Assembly (NCBI RefSeq): GCF_900108295.1
Contig: NZ_FNWK01000001.1
Span: forward strand, 1,984,001 to 2,048,000
Direction of reading: 5' to 3'
From: Sphingopyxis sp. YR583
Lineage (GTDB): Bacteria > Pseudomonadota > Alphaproteobacteria > Sphingomonadales > Sphingomonadaceae
Length of the DNA: 64,000 nucleotides
The notes under the pieces were generated by a model. The model saw nothing but the letters and a program-made list of their open reading frames with translations, had not been told where the DNA came from and searched no databases. Position numbers and translations under genes: made by a program. Positions 33,838 through 42,753 of the stretch are shown piece by piece (positions within the stretch are counted from its first letter, which is position 1; each line of letters begins with the position of its first letter).

Positions 33838-36099
33838 TCAGAATTTGACGCTCGCTTCGATCCCGTAGATGCGGGGTTCGTTGACGTAGCTGGTCAGATT
33901 GTTGAAATCGATGCCGCCGGTCGGCGACGCGTCGTTGGTGATGTTGCGCACGAAGCCCGCAAAGTCGAAGCGGTCGGTCTTATAACCGAGGCGAACACCG
34001 CCCTCGAGCAGCTTGTCGTCCGAAAATTCGACCGAGCGGTAGAGGAAGAACTGGATCTTCGAGCGGTAATACCAGTCGGTGAAGGCATAGATGGCGCCGT
34101 CGCCGACGGGGACTTCATAGCCTGCGGTCCAGTTGAGCGTGAACTTCGGCGACTGCGGCAGCTGGTTGCCGTCGATCGAGAAGATCCCCGGGCTGCCCGG
34201 ACGTGCGGGGTCGAGCACGGTGCAAGGCGTCGCCGAGCCGCAGCCTGCGACAAAGGCGTTGGCATCGTCGATCTTGGCGACGTTCCACGCACCGCCGATC
34301 GAGAAGGTCAGGCCCTTCGCCGGCGCTGCCTGCAGTTCGGCTTCGATGCCATGGCCCTTGGCGTCGACATTGAGCAGGCTCGCGACGTTCGACGTGCCGC
34401 CGACTGCGGTGAGTTGGAGATCCTTGGTGTCGAAGAAATAGCCGGTCAGGTTGAAACGGACGCGGTTGTCGAGGAAGTTGGTCTTGATCCCCGCTTCATA
34501 CGACATCGTCTCTTCCTGATCGGCGGTCGAGATGACGCGCGAGAAGGTCAGGCGGCCCTGCACCGAAGGCGCGCGATAGCCTCGCGCGACGCGGGCATAG
34601 AGCGTCACTGCGTCCGACGCCTCATAGGTCGCGCTGGCGTCCCACGTCAGCAGCTTGCCCTTGACCTTGGCGGCCTGTGGGGGGACCGGCGTGTTCGGAT
34701 CGACGACGAAGATCGGGCGCGTTTCGACAGGGCGCGACGCGACGAAATTACGCGTGTCATGGTTGTAGCGCGCGCCGGCCTGCAGTTTGAAGCCATTGTC
34801 GAACTCGTAGTTGACCGAGCCGAAGAGGCCGTAAGCTTCGCTATCCTGACGCTGGATCGCGATCGCCGACGGGGTCGCGTCGGTCGGGCCGCCGAACTCG
34901 AAGCTCGAAATGTCGAGCTTTTCGTCGAAGTAGAAGGCGCCGAACTGGTAACCGAGCCCGCCGTTGTTGTTCGACGCGATGCGGATTTCCTGCGTGAACT
35001 GGTCGAGGCTGGGGACATTGTCCTGGCTCTGCGCCGAGAACGGAATTAGGCCCGGCCCACTAACGGGCGCGAACTGGTTGCCGAAGCCACCGTCGATATC
35101 GCCGCGGCTGCGGAAATTGCCGTTCCAATAGGAGGTGATCGAGTAAGCGGTCACCGGCCCGAAATCATATTCGAGGTTCAGCCCGGCGTTATAGGTGTTG
35201 AGCTTCTGGAAGTTCAGCCCGTCCTGATAGACTTCGTCGCGCTTGAACTTGGTGCCCGCACCGCCGAGGCCGACGAGCTTGTTGCTGCCCGGAAGCTGTG
35301 TATTGGCGCGGAAGATGATCGCCGAACCGTCATAGATGCGGACCTGCCCGGTCACGCGGCCGGTGAAGGGGCCATTTTCATACTGGAGCTGGAGGCGAGC
35401 GGCGATGTCGTCATAGCCGCCGAGATCCTTGCTCTTGGTCGTCGCGATATTGTCGACCCAATTGTCGCGATGCTGGAAGAGGGTCGAGAGGCGGACCGAG
35501 AAGCCATTGTCGTCGGCGGCACCCGCCGCAACCTCAACCTGCGTCGTGCCATAGCGACCATAGCTGGCGCGCGCATAGCCGCCGGTCTTGCCGGGCTTGA
35601 CGGTGTCGAACTTGACGATGCCCGCCGGCGTGTTGCGGCCGAACAGGGTGCCTTGGGGCCCGCGGAGGACTTCGACGCGGTCGAGATCGAAGATCGGGAA
35701 GCCCTTGAGGATCGGGTTTTCGAGGACGACGTCGTCATAGACGAGGCTGACCGGCTGCGAAGCATTGAGATCGAAGTCGGTGTTGCCGAGCCCGCGGATA
35801 TAAAAGCGCGGGAAGGTACGGCCGAACGAGCTTTCGATGTTCAGGCTGGGGACGCGGCCCGCAAGCACGCGAACGTCCGAGCCAGTCGAGGTGATCGCAT
35901 CGAGCGTATTGCCCGACAGCACCGAGACGGCGACCGGCACGTCCTGCAGGCTTTCTTCGCGGCGCTGCGCGGTAACAACGATGTCGCCGAGGCCGCTGTC
36001 TTCAGCGACGGGTGCGGTGTCCTGCGCTGCGGCGGGGGCGGCCCAGGCCGACGTGGCGAGGGCAATGCTTATAGCAATAGTGGAAGGAAAGTGGCGCAT
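33838..36099 (-). CDS. TonB-dependent outer-membrane receptor
   Basis: The 753-residue receptor has a signal peptide (cleavage near AAAQD), a TonB-box-like GDIVVTAQRREESLQ, an N-terminal plug (about 45-165, with VPVAVSVLSG, FYIRGLG, VEVLRGPQGTLFGRNTPAG) and a 22-strand barrel. The last strand is YGIEASVKF, ending in the terminal Phe typical of outer-membrane proteins. It belongs to the large sphingomonad TBDR repertoire; substrate (carbohydrate, siderophore or aromatic) cannot be deduced. AGGAAGC before the ATG at 36099 supports the start. A 156-bp gap with no gene precedes gshA. Confidence 0.95.
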   Translation of the reverse strand: MRHFPSTIAISIALATSAWAAPAAAQDTAPVAEDSGLGDIVVTAQRREESLQDVPVAVSVLSGNTLDAITSTGSDVRVLAGRVPSLNIESSFGRTFPRFYIRGLGNTDFDLNASQPVSLVYDDVVLENPILKGFPIFDLDRVEVLRGPQGTLFGRNTPAGIVKFDTVKPGKTGGYARASYGRYGTTQVEVAAGAADDNGFSVRLSTLFQHRDNWVDNIATTKSKDLGGYDDIAARLQLQYENGPFTGRVTGQVRIYDGSAIIFRANTQLPGSNKLVGLGGAGTKFKRDEVYQDGLNFQKLNTYNAGLNLEYDFGPVTAYSITSYWNGNFRSRGDIDGGFGNQFAPVSGPGLIPFSAQSQDNVPSLDQFTQEIRIASNNNGGLGYQFGAFYFDEKLDISSFEFGGPTDATPSAIAIQRQDSEAYGLFGSVNYEFDNGFKLQAGARYNHDTRNFVASRPVETRPIFVVDPNTPVPPQAAKVKGKLLTWDASATYEASDAVTLYARVARGYRAPSVQGRLTFSRVISTADQEETMSYEAGIKTNFLDNRVRFNLTGYFFDTKDLQLTAVGGTSNVASLLNVDAKGHGIEAELQAAPAKGLTFSIGGAWNVAKIDDANAFVAGCGSATPCTVLDPARPGSPGIFSIDGNQLPQSPKFTLNWTAGYEVPVGDGAIYAFTDWYYRSKIQFFLYRSVEFSDDKLLEGGVRLGYKTDRFDFAGFVRNITNDASPTGGIDFNNLTSYVNEPRIYGIEASVKF

Positions 36100-36255
36100 G
36101 GCGAGCTTCCTGAAACAGAGTTGATGATGGGAGAGCGGAAAAACCAAAGGCTCTTTGGCTTTCCGCGCGCGCGCAATCAATCGCCGAAGCGCACACCGCC
36201 GACGTTCATGTCAGCAGTGTTGCGCATTTGCTGCACTTTTGCGGCGCGTGGCCCG

Positions 36256-37629
36256 TCAGAAACTGAGTTCGTCGTAGATCTTCGAAAGGTCGCCGCCCCA
36301 TGCACCTTCATAAAGGTCGAGCAGGTCGTGTGCGGGCGACTTGCCGGTCTTGGCGATACGGCGCAGCGGTTCGAGGAAGCCGACCTCATTGTCGCCCATC
36401 GAATTGACTTCGCCGCGCGCGGCAAGACCCGCGGCCGCGATGTCGAGGACGCGGTGTGCGAGTTCGCCCACGGTGCCGCCGCCGGGGGCGGGGGCGTCGA
36501 GACCTTCGCTGGGGACGGCGTCGCGGAGCGTCTGTTGCTCCTCGATGCTCCAGCCCTTGACCAGATCCCAGGCGGCGTCGAGCGCGCCCTGATCGTAAAG
36601 AAGGCCGACCCACAGGGCAGGGAGCGCGCAGATGCGGTTCCACGGGCCGCCGTCGGCGCCGCGCATTTCGAGGAAGCTCTTCAAACGCACTTCGGGGAAA
36701 GCGGTCGAAAGATGGTCGTTCCAGTCGGAGAGGCGCGGCTTCTCGCCGGGTAGCGCGGGCAGTTCGCCCTTCAGGAAGTCGCGGAAGCTCTGGCCCGCGG
36801 CATCGATATATTTGCCGTCGCGGAAGACGAAATACATCGGGACGTCGAGCATATAGTCGACATAGCGTTCGTAACCGAACCCATCTTCGAACACGAAAGG
36901 CAACATGCCGGTGCGTGCGGGGTCGGTGTCGGTCCAGATATGGCTGCGGTACGACATATAGCCGTTCGGCTTGCCCTCGGTGAACGGCGAGGAGGCGAAG
37001 AGCGCGGTCGCGAGCGGCTGCAGCGCGAGCGATACGCGGAATTTCTGCACCATGTCGGCCTCGGACGAATAGTCGAGGTTGGTCTGGATCGTGCAGGTGC
37101 GCAGCATCATGTCGAGGCCCATCGTGCCGACGCGCGGCATATGCTCAAGCATGATCTTGTAGCGGCCCTTGGGCATGATCGGCAGTTCGGCGCGCGTCTT
37201 GTCAGGCCACATGCCGAGCCCGAGGAAGCCGAGGCCAAGTTCGGCGCCGACTTCTTTCACCTGTTTGAGGTGCCGGCCGGTTTCGGCGCAGGTCTGGTGG
37301 AGGTTTTCGAGCGGCGCGCCCGACAGTTCGAGCTGGCCCGCAGGTTCAAGGCTGACGGTGCCGTCGCTGCCGGCCAAAGCAATCACCTTGCCGCCCTCGA
37401 TCACCGGTTCCCAGCCGAAGCGGGTGAGCGCCATCAACAGGTCGTGGATGCCGCCGGGCTCGTCATAGGAGGGTGCACGATGGTCGGCGGTGCGATAGAC
37501 GAATTTCTCATGCTCGGTGCCGATGCGCCAGCGGTCCTTGGGCTTTTCGCCCTGGATCATGGGGCCGGCGAGCTGGTCGCGGCTTTCGACGATGGGATCG
37601 TTGCTGTCCGAGGCGGTGCGCGTGCTCAT
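36256..37629 (-). CDS. gshA: Glutamate-cysteine ligase (GCS2 type)
   Basis: It catalyses ATP-dependent joining of glutamate and cysteine, the first step of glutathione synthesis. The 457-residue protein belongs to the plant/alphaproteobacterial GCS2 family: RIGTEHEKFVY, PAGQLELSGAPL, MPKGRYKIMLEHMPRVGTMG, MMLRTCTIQTNLDYSSE and SFLEMRGADGGPWN. The glutathione supply is relevant because this window also carries three GSTs and two GFA-like proteins. Its tail ends GGDLSKIYDELSF. It is preceded by the coupled surface-protein genes on the same strand. Confidence 0.97.
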   Translation of the reverse strand: MSTRTASDSNDPIVESRDQLAGPMIQGEKPKDRWRIGTEHEKFVYRTADHRAPSYDEPGGIHDLLMALTRFGWEPVIEGGKVIALAGSDGTVSLEPAGQLELSGAPLENLHQTCAETGRHLKQVKEVGAELGLGFLGLGMWPDKTRAELPIMPKGRYKIMLEHMPRVGTMGLDMMLRTCTIQTNLDYSSEADMVQKFRVSLALQPLATALFASSPFTEGKPNGYMSYRSHIWTDTDPARTGMLPFVFEDGFGYERYVDYMLDVPMYFVFRDGKYIDAAGQSFRDFLKGELPALPGEKPRLSDWNDHLSTAFPEVRLKSFLEMRGADGGPWNRICALPALWVGLLYDQGALDAAWDLVKGWSIEEQQTLRDAVPSEGLDAPAPGGGTVGELAHRVLDIAAAGLAARGEVNSMGDNEVGFLEPLRRIAKTGKSPAHDLLDLYEGAWGGDLSKIYDELSF

Positions 37630-37681
37630 ATCGCGCCATTATACGGTTCGGTACAGAAAGCAATCGGCTGTTGATAGCGCC

Positions 37682-39727
37682 CTATTTGACGCGTGCGCGC
37701 AGGTTGATCGTGAAGCTCGATCCGGGGGTCATCGCGCCCTTCGGCCGGACACGGACATGGGTGATGGCGGCATCGACGCCATCGGCGTCGGCGGTGGGGG
37801 CGTAGGTCCAGCTGGCGCCGCCATTGTTCGAAAATTCGAGATCGTCGGCACTGCTCGAGAGGCTGGTAAAGCCATAGGTCAGTCCGCTTCCCCCCGGCGC
37901 GAAGAGGATTGGTCCGGGACCGGGCGCGTAAGTGCCGACGAACAGGTCGAGGTTCGCGGGGATCGCATCGGTAACGATCAGGCTGCCCGTCGTCGGGGCG
38001 GTGCCCGATGGGGCGGTGACCGTCAGGCTGTAGTTGGCGAAGCTGCCGGGGATCAGCTTGGGGTTGGTAAGGCCGTTCACCGGGTCGCTATAGGCGAGCG
38101 AGGTTTTCGCGATCGAAAGCGGCACGATATAGGTGTTGGTGAAGGTGCAGACGATCGCCGTATCGGCGGGCGCGACGGTCAGCACATTGCCCGCGAGTGC
38201 GGCCGAATTGCCGGTGCAGGCGAGCGCTTGCGCATAGTTGGCGGCGTTGCCGACGGTGAAGCTCTCGCTGAGGGCCGCGCTCTCGGCGGCATAGACGGTG
38301 ACCGCGGCATTGGTGTCGGTCTCGTTCGCGCTGTTCGCGACCGAGGCGAGGCTGGCATTGTTGATAAGCCCGCTTGTCGCAACGGTGACGGCGTTGGCGA
38401 TCTGCGCGTTGACCCAAGTCTTGCGCACCACGAGCGTCGCCGACTTGCGGCTGTTCGTCCATGTGCAGGTCAGCGAGGTGCCCGACGGCATGACGACGGT
38501 GCGGCTGAGCCCGCTGCCCGAGGTCGCGATGACGGCGTTGTCGCTGTTGCGGCGGCATTCGAGATTGCTGTTGTAGTTCGCCGCCGCGCCCGCCGAATAG
38601 GTTTCGGTCAGCGTCAGCGTGCTGCCGGGGGTCGCGACCGCGGTCGCGTTGGTCGCCGTACCGCCGACGGTCGACGATCCGGCGGTCGGGAGGAGGCCGC
38701 CGGCGATCGAGAGGCCGACGGCGTCACCCGTAATCGCGTTCGACCAGTTTTTGGCGAGGACGACGGGCGAGTCATTGTCGGTGATCGTATAGGTGCTGGC
38801 CGTGCGCGCCGCGCCGCCGCAGCTTGTCGTGCTCGATACGGTGTAGCCGGTGCCGCCCGCCAGCGCGATCTGGATTGTCTCGCTGCCCTCGGTCGCGGTG
38901 TCGTCGATGATCTGGATGCCCAGCGGTATCGCGGTGTTCTGATAGGAGCCGGCGGGGATGGTGACGGTGAAATTCGCCCCGCCGCCCGGCGTCGTATAGT
39001 CGGTGCCGCGCGTTGCGGTACCGCCCGTGATGCTGACATTGACCGTCCGCGCAGTGAACAATGTCCCGTTCACGGTCAGCGTCGGCAGATTGGCGGTCGC
39101 GATCGATTCGACCCCCGATGCGCTGGCCGTCGACAGCTCGACGAAGGGGTTGAGCGTGATGCGGATGTCATCAAGAAAATTGCCGTAGCTGCCCGCGTCG
39201 GCCGTGATGAACTGGACGCGCTGCACGCCCGATGCGCCGCTATAGGTGGCGGTGCCGGTGTTGACGTTCCAGACATTGTTGATCGTTGAGGCCTGTGTCG
39301 CGAGATTCTGGATCAGCGTCCCGGTGCTGCTGGCGATCTGGAAACGCGCGGTCTGCGTCGCCGCGCCGCCCGAGCGCGCGCGGTGCGCGAAGGTCCAGCC
39401 GATCGATTCGCCGCTCACCATGCAGATATTCTGGTACAGCGCGCCGGGGACGTTCGCGTTCATTTCGGCGAAGACCGACCCGGCATAGGCGGGCACGCCT
39501 TGAAAGCCTGTGTCCCACAGCTCGATCTCGCCTGACGCCGAATCCCAGCCGGTGACCGATCCGTTCGAATAAATCTCGTAATTCGCGGCGCCGGGCCCCT
39601 GCGGATCGTTCGATTCGAACGACGGGTTCACGATGACGCGCTGCGCCGCGGCCGGCGGGGCGATCGCGAGCGACGCGGCGACGGCGAGCGCGCAAAGCTG
39701 CGCGAGATGGCCCGGACGAACGCGCAT
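37682..39727 (-). CDS. Large exported surface protein with Calx-beta-like and DUF11-like domains
   Basis: The 681-residue Ser/Thr/Ala-rich protein has a signal peptide (LAVAASLAIAPPAAAQ) and a jelly-roll-like N-terminal domain (about 30-195: VIVNPSFESNDP ... FLDDIRITLNP). A Calx-beta-like module (about 200-320; VTIPAGSYQNTAI..DDTATEGSETIQIAL) and repeated beta-domains with Cys pairs follow. The C-terminal stalk-like DUF11-type segment is SLAYSDPVNGLTNPKLIPGS. The start is the ATG at 39727 (TGATG overlap with the upstream gene). No anchor or secretion motif is apparent. Function unknown, probably adhesion or cell surface. Confidence 0.85.
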   Translation of the reverse strand: MRVRPGHLAQLCALAVAASLAIAPPAAAQRVIVNPSFESNDPQGPGAANYEIYSNGSVTGWDSASGEIELWDTGFQGVPAYAGSVFAEMNANVPGALYQNICMVSGESIGWTFAHRARSGGAATQTARFQIASSTGTLIQNLATQASTINNVWNVNTGTATYSGASGVQRVQFITADAGSYGNFLDDIRITLNPFVELSTASASGVESIATANLPTLTVNGTLFTARTVNVSITGGTATRGTDYTTPGGGANFTVTIPAGSYQNTAIPLGIQIIDDTATEGSETIQIALAGGTGYTVSSTTSCGGAARTASTYTITDNDSPVVLAKNWSNAITGDAVGLSIAGGLLPTAGSSTVGGTATNATAVATPGSTLTLTETYSAGAAANYNSNLECRRNSDNAVIATSGSGLSRTVVMPSGTSLTCTWTNSRKSATLVVRKTWVNAQIANAVTVATSGLINNASLASVANSANETDTNAAVTVYAAESAALSESFTVGNAANYAQALACTGNSAALAGNVLTVAPADTAIVCTFTNTYIVPLSIAKTSLAYSDPVNGLTNPKLIPGSFANYSLTVTAPSGTAPTTGSLIVTDAIPANLDLFVGTYAPGPGPILFAPGGSGLTYGFTSLSSSADDLEFSNNGGASWTYAPTADADGVDAAITHVRVRPKGAMTPGSSFTINLRARVK

Positions 39728-41709
39728 CAATTGACCGTCACGTCGAACGCGATCGCCATTGCCGCCGCTGGCGTCAGTGTCGACGTCGTGGCGGCGATGG
39801 TCGTGCCCGCGATCGATGCGCCGAAGGGATCGCTTTCGTCGGCACCGATCGCATTATCATCCTCGATCGTCGTCGCGCCCGCGCAACTGGTGCCGCTACG
39901 CAGCGAGCCCGGAACAAAGGTCGTGTTCGCGGGCAGGGCGTCGGCGATCGCGATACCCGTCGCGGTGCCGCTGCCATTGTTGGTGACGAGGATGCAATAG
40001 CGCATCGTCGCCCCCGGGATCGCCTTTGGATCGGTGGTGCCGTTGAAGGGGTCGCCGACGACGCTGCTGGTCTTGGCGACCGTCAGATTGGTCGTGGGGC
40101 GGCAGAATGTGATGTCGTGGATCGCCATGCCCTGCTGGCCGGGGTTGGCGGGGGCGAGGCTGTGGCTGCCATATTCGATCCTGATAGTGTCGACCGGGGT
40201 CGAAAAGGTCACGATGACCGTGCCGTCGGCGCTGGTGTCGGCGGACAGGACATCGCCATAGGCGCTGTTCCCGATGATATAATTGGCCACGCCATTGGTC
40301 AGGACCGGATAGACGGTCGACCCGTTATATGTTCCGGTGACCGTGACGCGATCGGCGAACTGCGCGGCGTTGTAATCGACGTCGAGCAGCCGGAACTGCG
40401 CGCCCGGCACCGCCGTCGGCAGCGTGATCGTCGAGGTGACGGTCCCCGTCTGACTGGTGAAATCGACGAGCTGGAAAATCGAATATTGTGCCGGCGAGAT
40501 CCCGCCGGTCACGACATTCTGCCGCGTCGGCGACTGGCCGCCATAGGTTGCGTTGCTGAGAAAGGCCCCGCCGCTGATCGCGATGTTGAAGCTCGTCGTG
40601 CCGATCGCGGTCAGCGACTGGCTGCCGCTGGTGGTTCCGGCCGGCCAGCTGACATTGTCCCAGTCGTGGATCGTCGTTCCGACCGGACAGACGAGCGTCG
40701 GCGGGGTGCCCGCTACGCGCGCGCCGGATACGGTGAAGGTCGCGCTGTCATAATCATCCTCGCCCGCGGCGCCATTGCCGGCGGTCGAATCGAAGTCGAA
40801 CGCCGACGAGGCGCTGACCTCGGCGACATTGGTGATGCTCGCCCCCGCGGTCGCTGTGACGGTGCCGGTGATCGTCAGCGTTCGCGTCGTCCCCGGTGGG
40901 ATGCTGCCGACCGTCCACACGCCGGTCGCGCTGTTGTAGCTGCCGAACCCCGAGGCGCCGGTGAAGGCGAACCCCGCGGGCAGTAAGTCCTGTACCATCA
41001 CGCCGGTCGCGGTCAGCGCCGAGCCACTCGCGTTGGTCACGCTCAATATATAATTGATGCTGGCGCCCGACGCGGGCGATGCGTTGCTCACCGACTTGGT
41101 CAGCGACAGGTCGGCCGACGGCGTGATCGGAACGGTGGTGAGCGTCAGGTCGGTGCGCGTGAAATTGCCGCTGTCGCCGTTCAGCGAATCGCAGATGGTC
41201 AGCTGCCACGTCCCGGCCGACCCCTGGCCGTTGAAGCTGGCAAGCGAACCCTCGGGGCGGAATGTCCGCTGATAGGGCGGGGCGGCAGCGGTGTTGTCGT
41301 TGCTTGTGTGGGTCGAAATGCTTGCGGCGGCACTGTCGTCGAACAGCACGTTCAGATTGTCCGCGGACGTGCCGACATTGGTGATCAGGTTGACCACCGT
41401 CCCGGCGGGCGACACCAGCGTCGCGCGCACGTCGCCGCGATATGTGTGCGTGAATTGCACCCCGATATTGACGTCGGTGACCTGCGCATTGGCGGCGACG
41501 GTGAAGCTTCGCACCATCGGAGCGGTGCAGGTGGCCGCGGTTTCGTTGATCGTGCCGGTGGCCGTGCTGCTGTAATTGGTTGTGGTCTGTGCGGCGGCGG
41601 GATTGCTGGCAAGCGTCAACGCCAGCCAAACGAGCATGAGACATACTCGCACAGACTGCAAACACTGGCCCCCACGCCAGCGGTATCGGCTCTGGTCCCG
41701 CCGTTGCAT
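39727..41709 (-). CDS. Large exported surface protein with proprotein-convertase P-like and DUF11-like domains
   Basis: The 660-residue protein has a long signal peptide (SVRVCLMLVWLALTLASNPAAAQ) and a P-domain-like beta-sandwich (about 50-190: VRSFTVAANAQVTDVNIGVQ, GTWQLTICDSLNGDSGNFT). A DUF11 (conserved repeat) module follows at about 200-310 (SADLSLTKSVSNASPASGAS). Further beta-rich domains and a C-terminal copy with VGDPFNGTTDPKAIPGATMRYC close the protein. The DPxNGxTxPKxIPG pattern recurs at the C-terminus of the next gene, so the two proteins are paralogous there. Their overlap implies co-expression. Confidence 0.85.
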   Translation of the reverse strand: MQRRDQSRYRWRGGQCLQSVRVCLMLVWLALTLASNPAAAQTTTNYSSTATGTINETAATCTAPMVRSFTVAANAQVTDVNIGVQFTHTYRGDVRATLVSPAGTVVNLITNVGTSADNLNVLFDDSAAASISTHTSNDNTAAAPPYQRTFRPEGSLASFNGQGSAGTWQLTICDSLNGDSGNFTRTDLTLTTVPITPSADLSLTKSVSNASPASGASINYILSVTNASGSALTATGVMVQDLLPAGFAFTGASGFGSYNSATGVWTVGSIPPGTTRTLTITGTVTATAGASITNVAEVSASSAFDFDSTAGNGAAGEDDYDSATFTVSGARVAGTPPTLVCPVGTTIHDWDNVSWPAGTTSGSQSLTAIGTTSFNIAISGGAFLSNATYGGQSPTRQNVVTGGISPAQYSIFQLVDFTSQTGTVTSTITLPTAVPGAQFRLLDVDYNAAQFADRVTVTGTYNGSTVYPVLTNGVANYIIGNSAYGDVLSADTSADGTVIVTFSTPVDTIRIEYGSHSLAPANPGQQGMAIHDITFCRPTTNLTVAKTSSVVGDPFNGTTDPKAIPGATMRYCILVTNNGSGTATGIAIADALPANTTFVPGSLRSGTSCAGATTIEDDNAIGADESDPFGASIAGTTIAATTSTLTPAAAMAIAFDVTVN

Positions 41710-41803
41710 GGCGCCGCTATGGCCCGCCCATAGCTAATATCCGGTTAAAATCGGTAACTTGGCATCAATTCTGTTCGGCGGCGGGACAGAATCGGCGTGT
41801 CTG

Positions 41804-42550
41804 CTATTCGGCCGGCCAGTCGCCATGCTGCGCCATCCACACGCCGATCGCGGCGATGGCGGCGGTTTCGGCGCGCAGGATGCGCGGGCCGAGTGCGATC
41901 CGGTGGACGGCGGCGTGCGCGATCAGCATGTCGCGCTCTCTTTCGGTAAAGCCGCCCTCGGGGCCGGTCAGGATCGCGGCGGGGCCGGGCGCGTCGACCT
42001 TGGCTAGCGAAACGCCGCCGGCCTCGTCGGCGAACAGCAGGCCGCGCTCCGTCGGCCAGTCTTTCAGGAGCTGGGGCAATTTGACGGGCTCGGCGAGCGT
42101 GGGCAGCGCGGTGCGCCCGCATTGTTCGCACGCCTCGACGATCTGCGCCTCGAGCCGTTCGCGCTTGACGCGCTCGACGATCGTGCGTTCGGTGATGACA
42201 GGCTGCAGGCGGGCGATACCGAGTTCGGTCGCCTTTTCGATGATCCAGTCGAGCCGCGCCTTTTTGACCGGGGCAAAGCACAGCCAGAGGTCGGGAACGC
42301 GCTCGATCGTCTTCGTCTGTCGCTCGACACGCAGCGTGAGCGTGCGTTTCGCAGCATCGGCCACCACCGCGAGCCATTCGCCGCTGACATTGTCGAAAAG
42401 GAGGATCGGGTCGCCGGCCCTCAGTCGCATGACGTTGAGCAGATAATGCGCCGCGGCGCCGTCGATCACGGGGGCGGCATCGGGGCCCAGCGGCACATCG
42501 ACGAACAGGCGGGGCGTACTGGCAGGCGGCCAGGCAGGAGTCGCGGGCAT
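41804..42550 (-). CDS. rsmE: 16S rRNA (uracil1498-N3)-methyltransferase RsmE
   Basis: This 248-residue SPOUT-class enzyme methylates U1498 in the small subunit. An N-terminal PUA-like region (15-75) is followed by the knotted C-terminal domain (about 85-245) with KKARLDWIIEKATELGIARLQPV, the SAM-site LTGPEGGFTERE and LGPRILRAETAA. It lies downstream of a 200-bp intergenic gap and transcribes away from the Tad-like genes. Confidence 0.95.
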   Translation of the reverse strand: MPATPAWPPASTPRLFVDVPLGPDAAPVIDGAAAHYLLNVMRLRAGDPILLFDNVSGEWLAVVADAAKRTLTLRVERQTKTIERVPDLWLCFAPVKKARLDWIIEKATELGIARLQPVITERTIVERVKRERLEAQIVEACEQCGRTALPTLAEPVKLPQLLKDWPTERGLLFADEAGGVSLAKVDAPGPAAILTGPEGGFTERERDMLIAHAAVHRIALGPRILRAETAAIAAIGVWMAQHGDWPAE

Positions 42551-42753
42551 ATGCGGCCGATAACAGAAGGCGATATTTTGTGCATCTTTTGCCGCGAGCC
42601 GCAGCTCCTTGTCCCGATACGGGTCAAAAAGGCCGATCCGGACCGGTCTCCCCGCCCCCGATTAGCCTTTTGGTAAGCAGTTCCCCCCTAGGTGCGAGGA
42701 TACCAGCGGGCCATCTAGTGGGGGGCGTCGCCGGTCGAAGAGGGGTTTAGGCC

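Noticed and set aside
39728..39730. TTG start for the 681-residue surface protein
   Set aside because: The next codon is ATG and the TGATG overlap with the preceding gene makes that the natural start.
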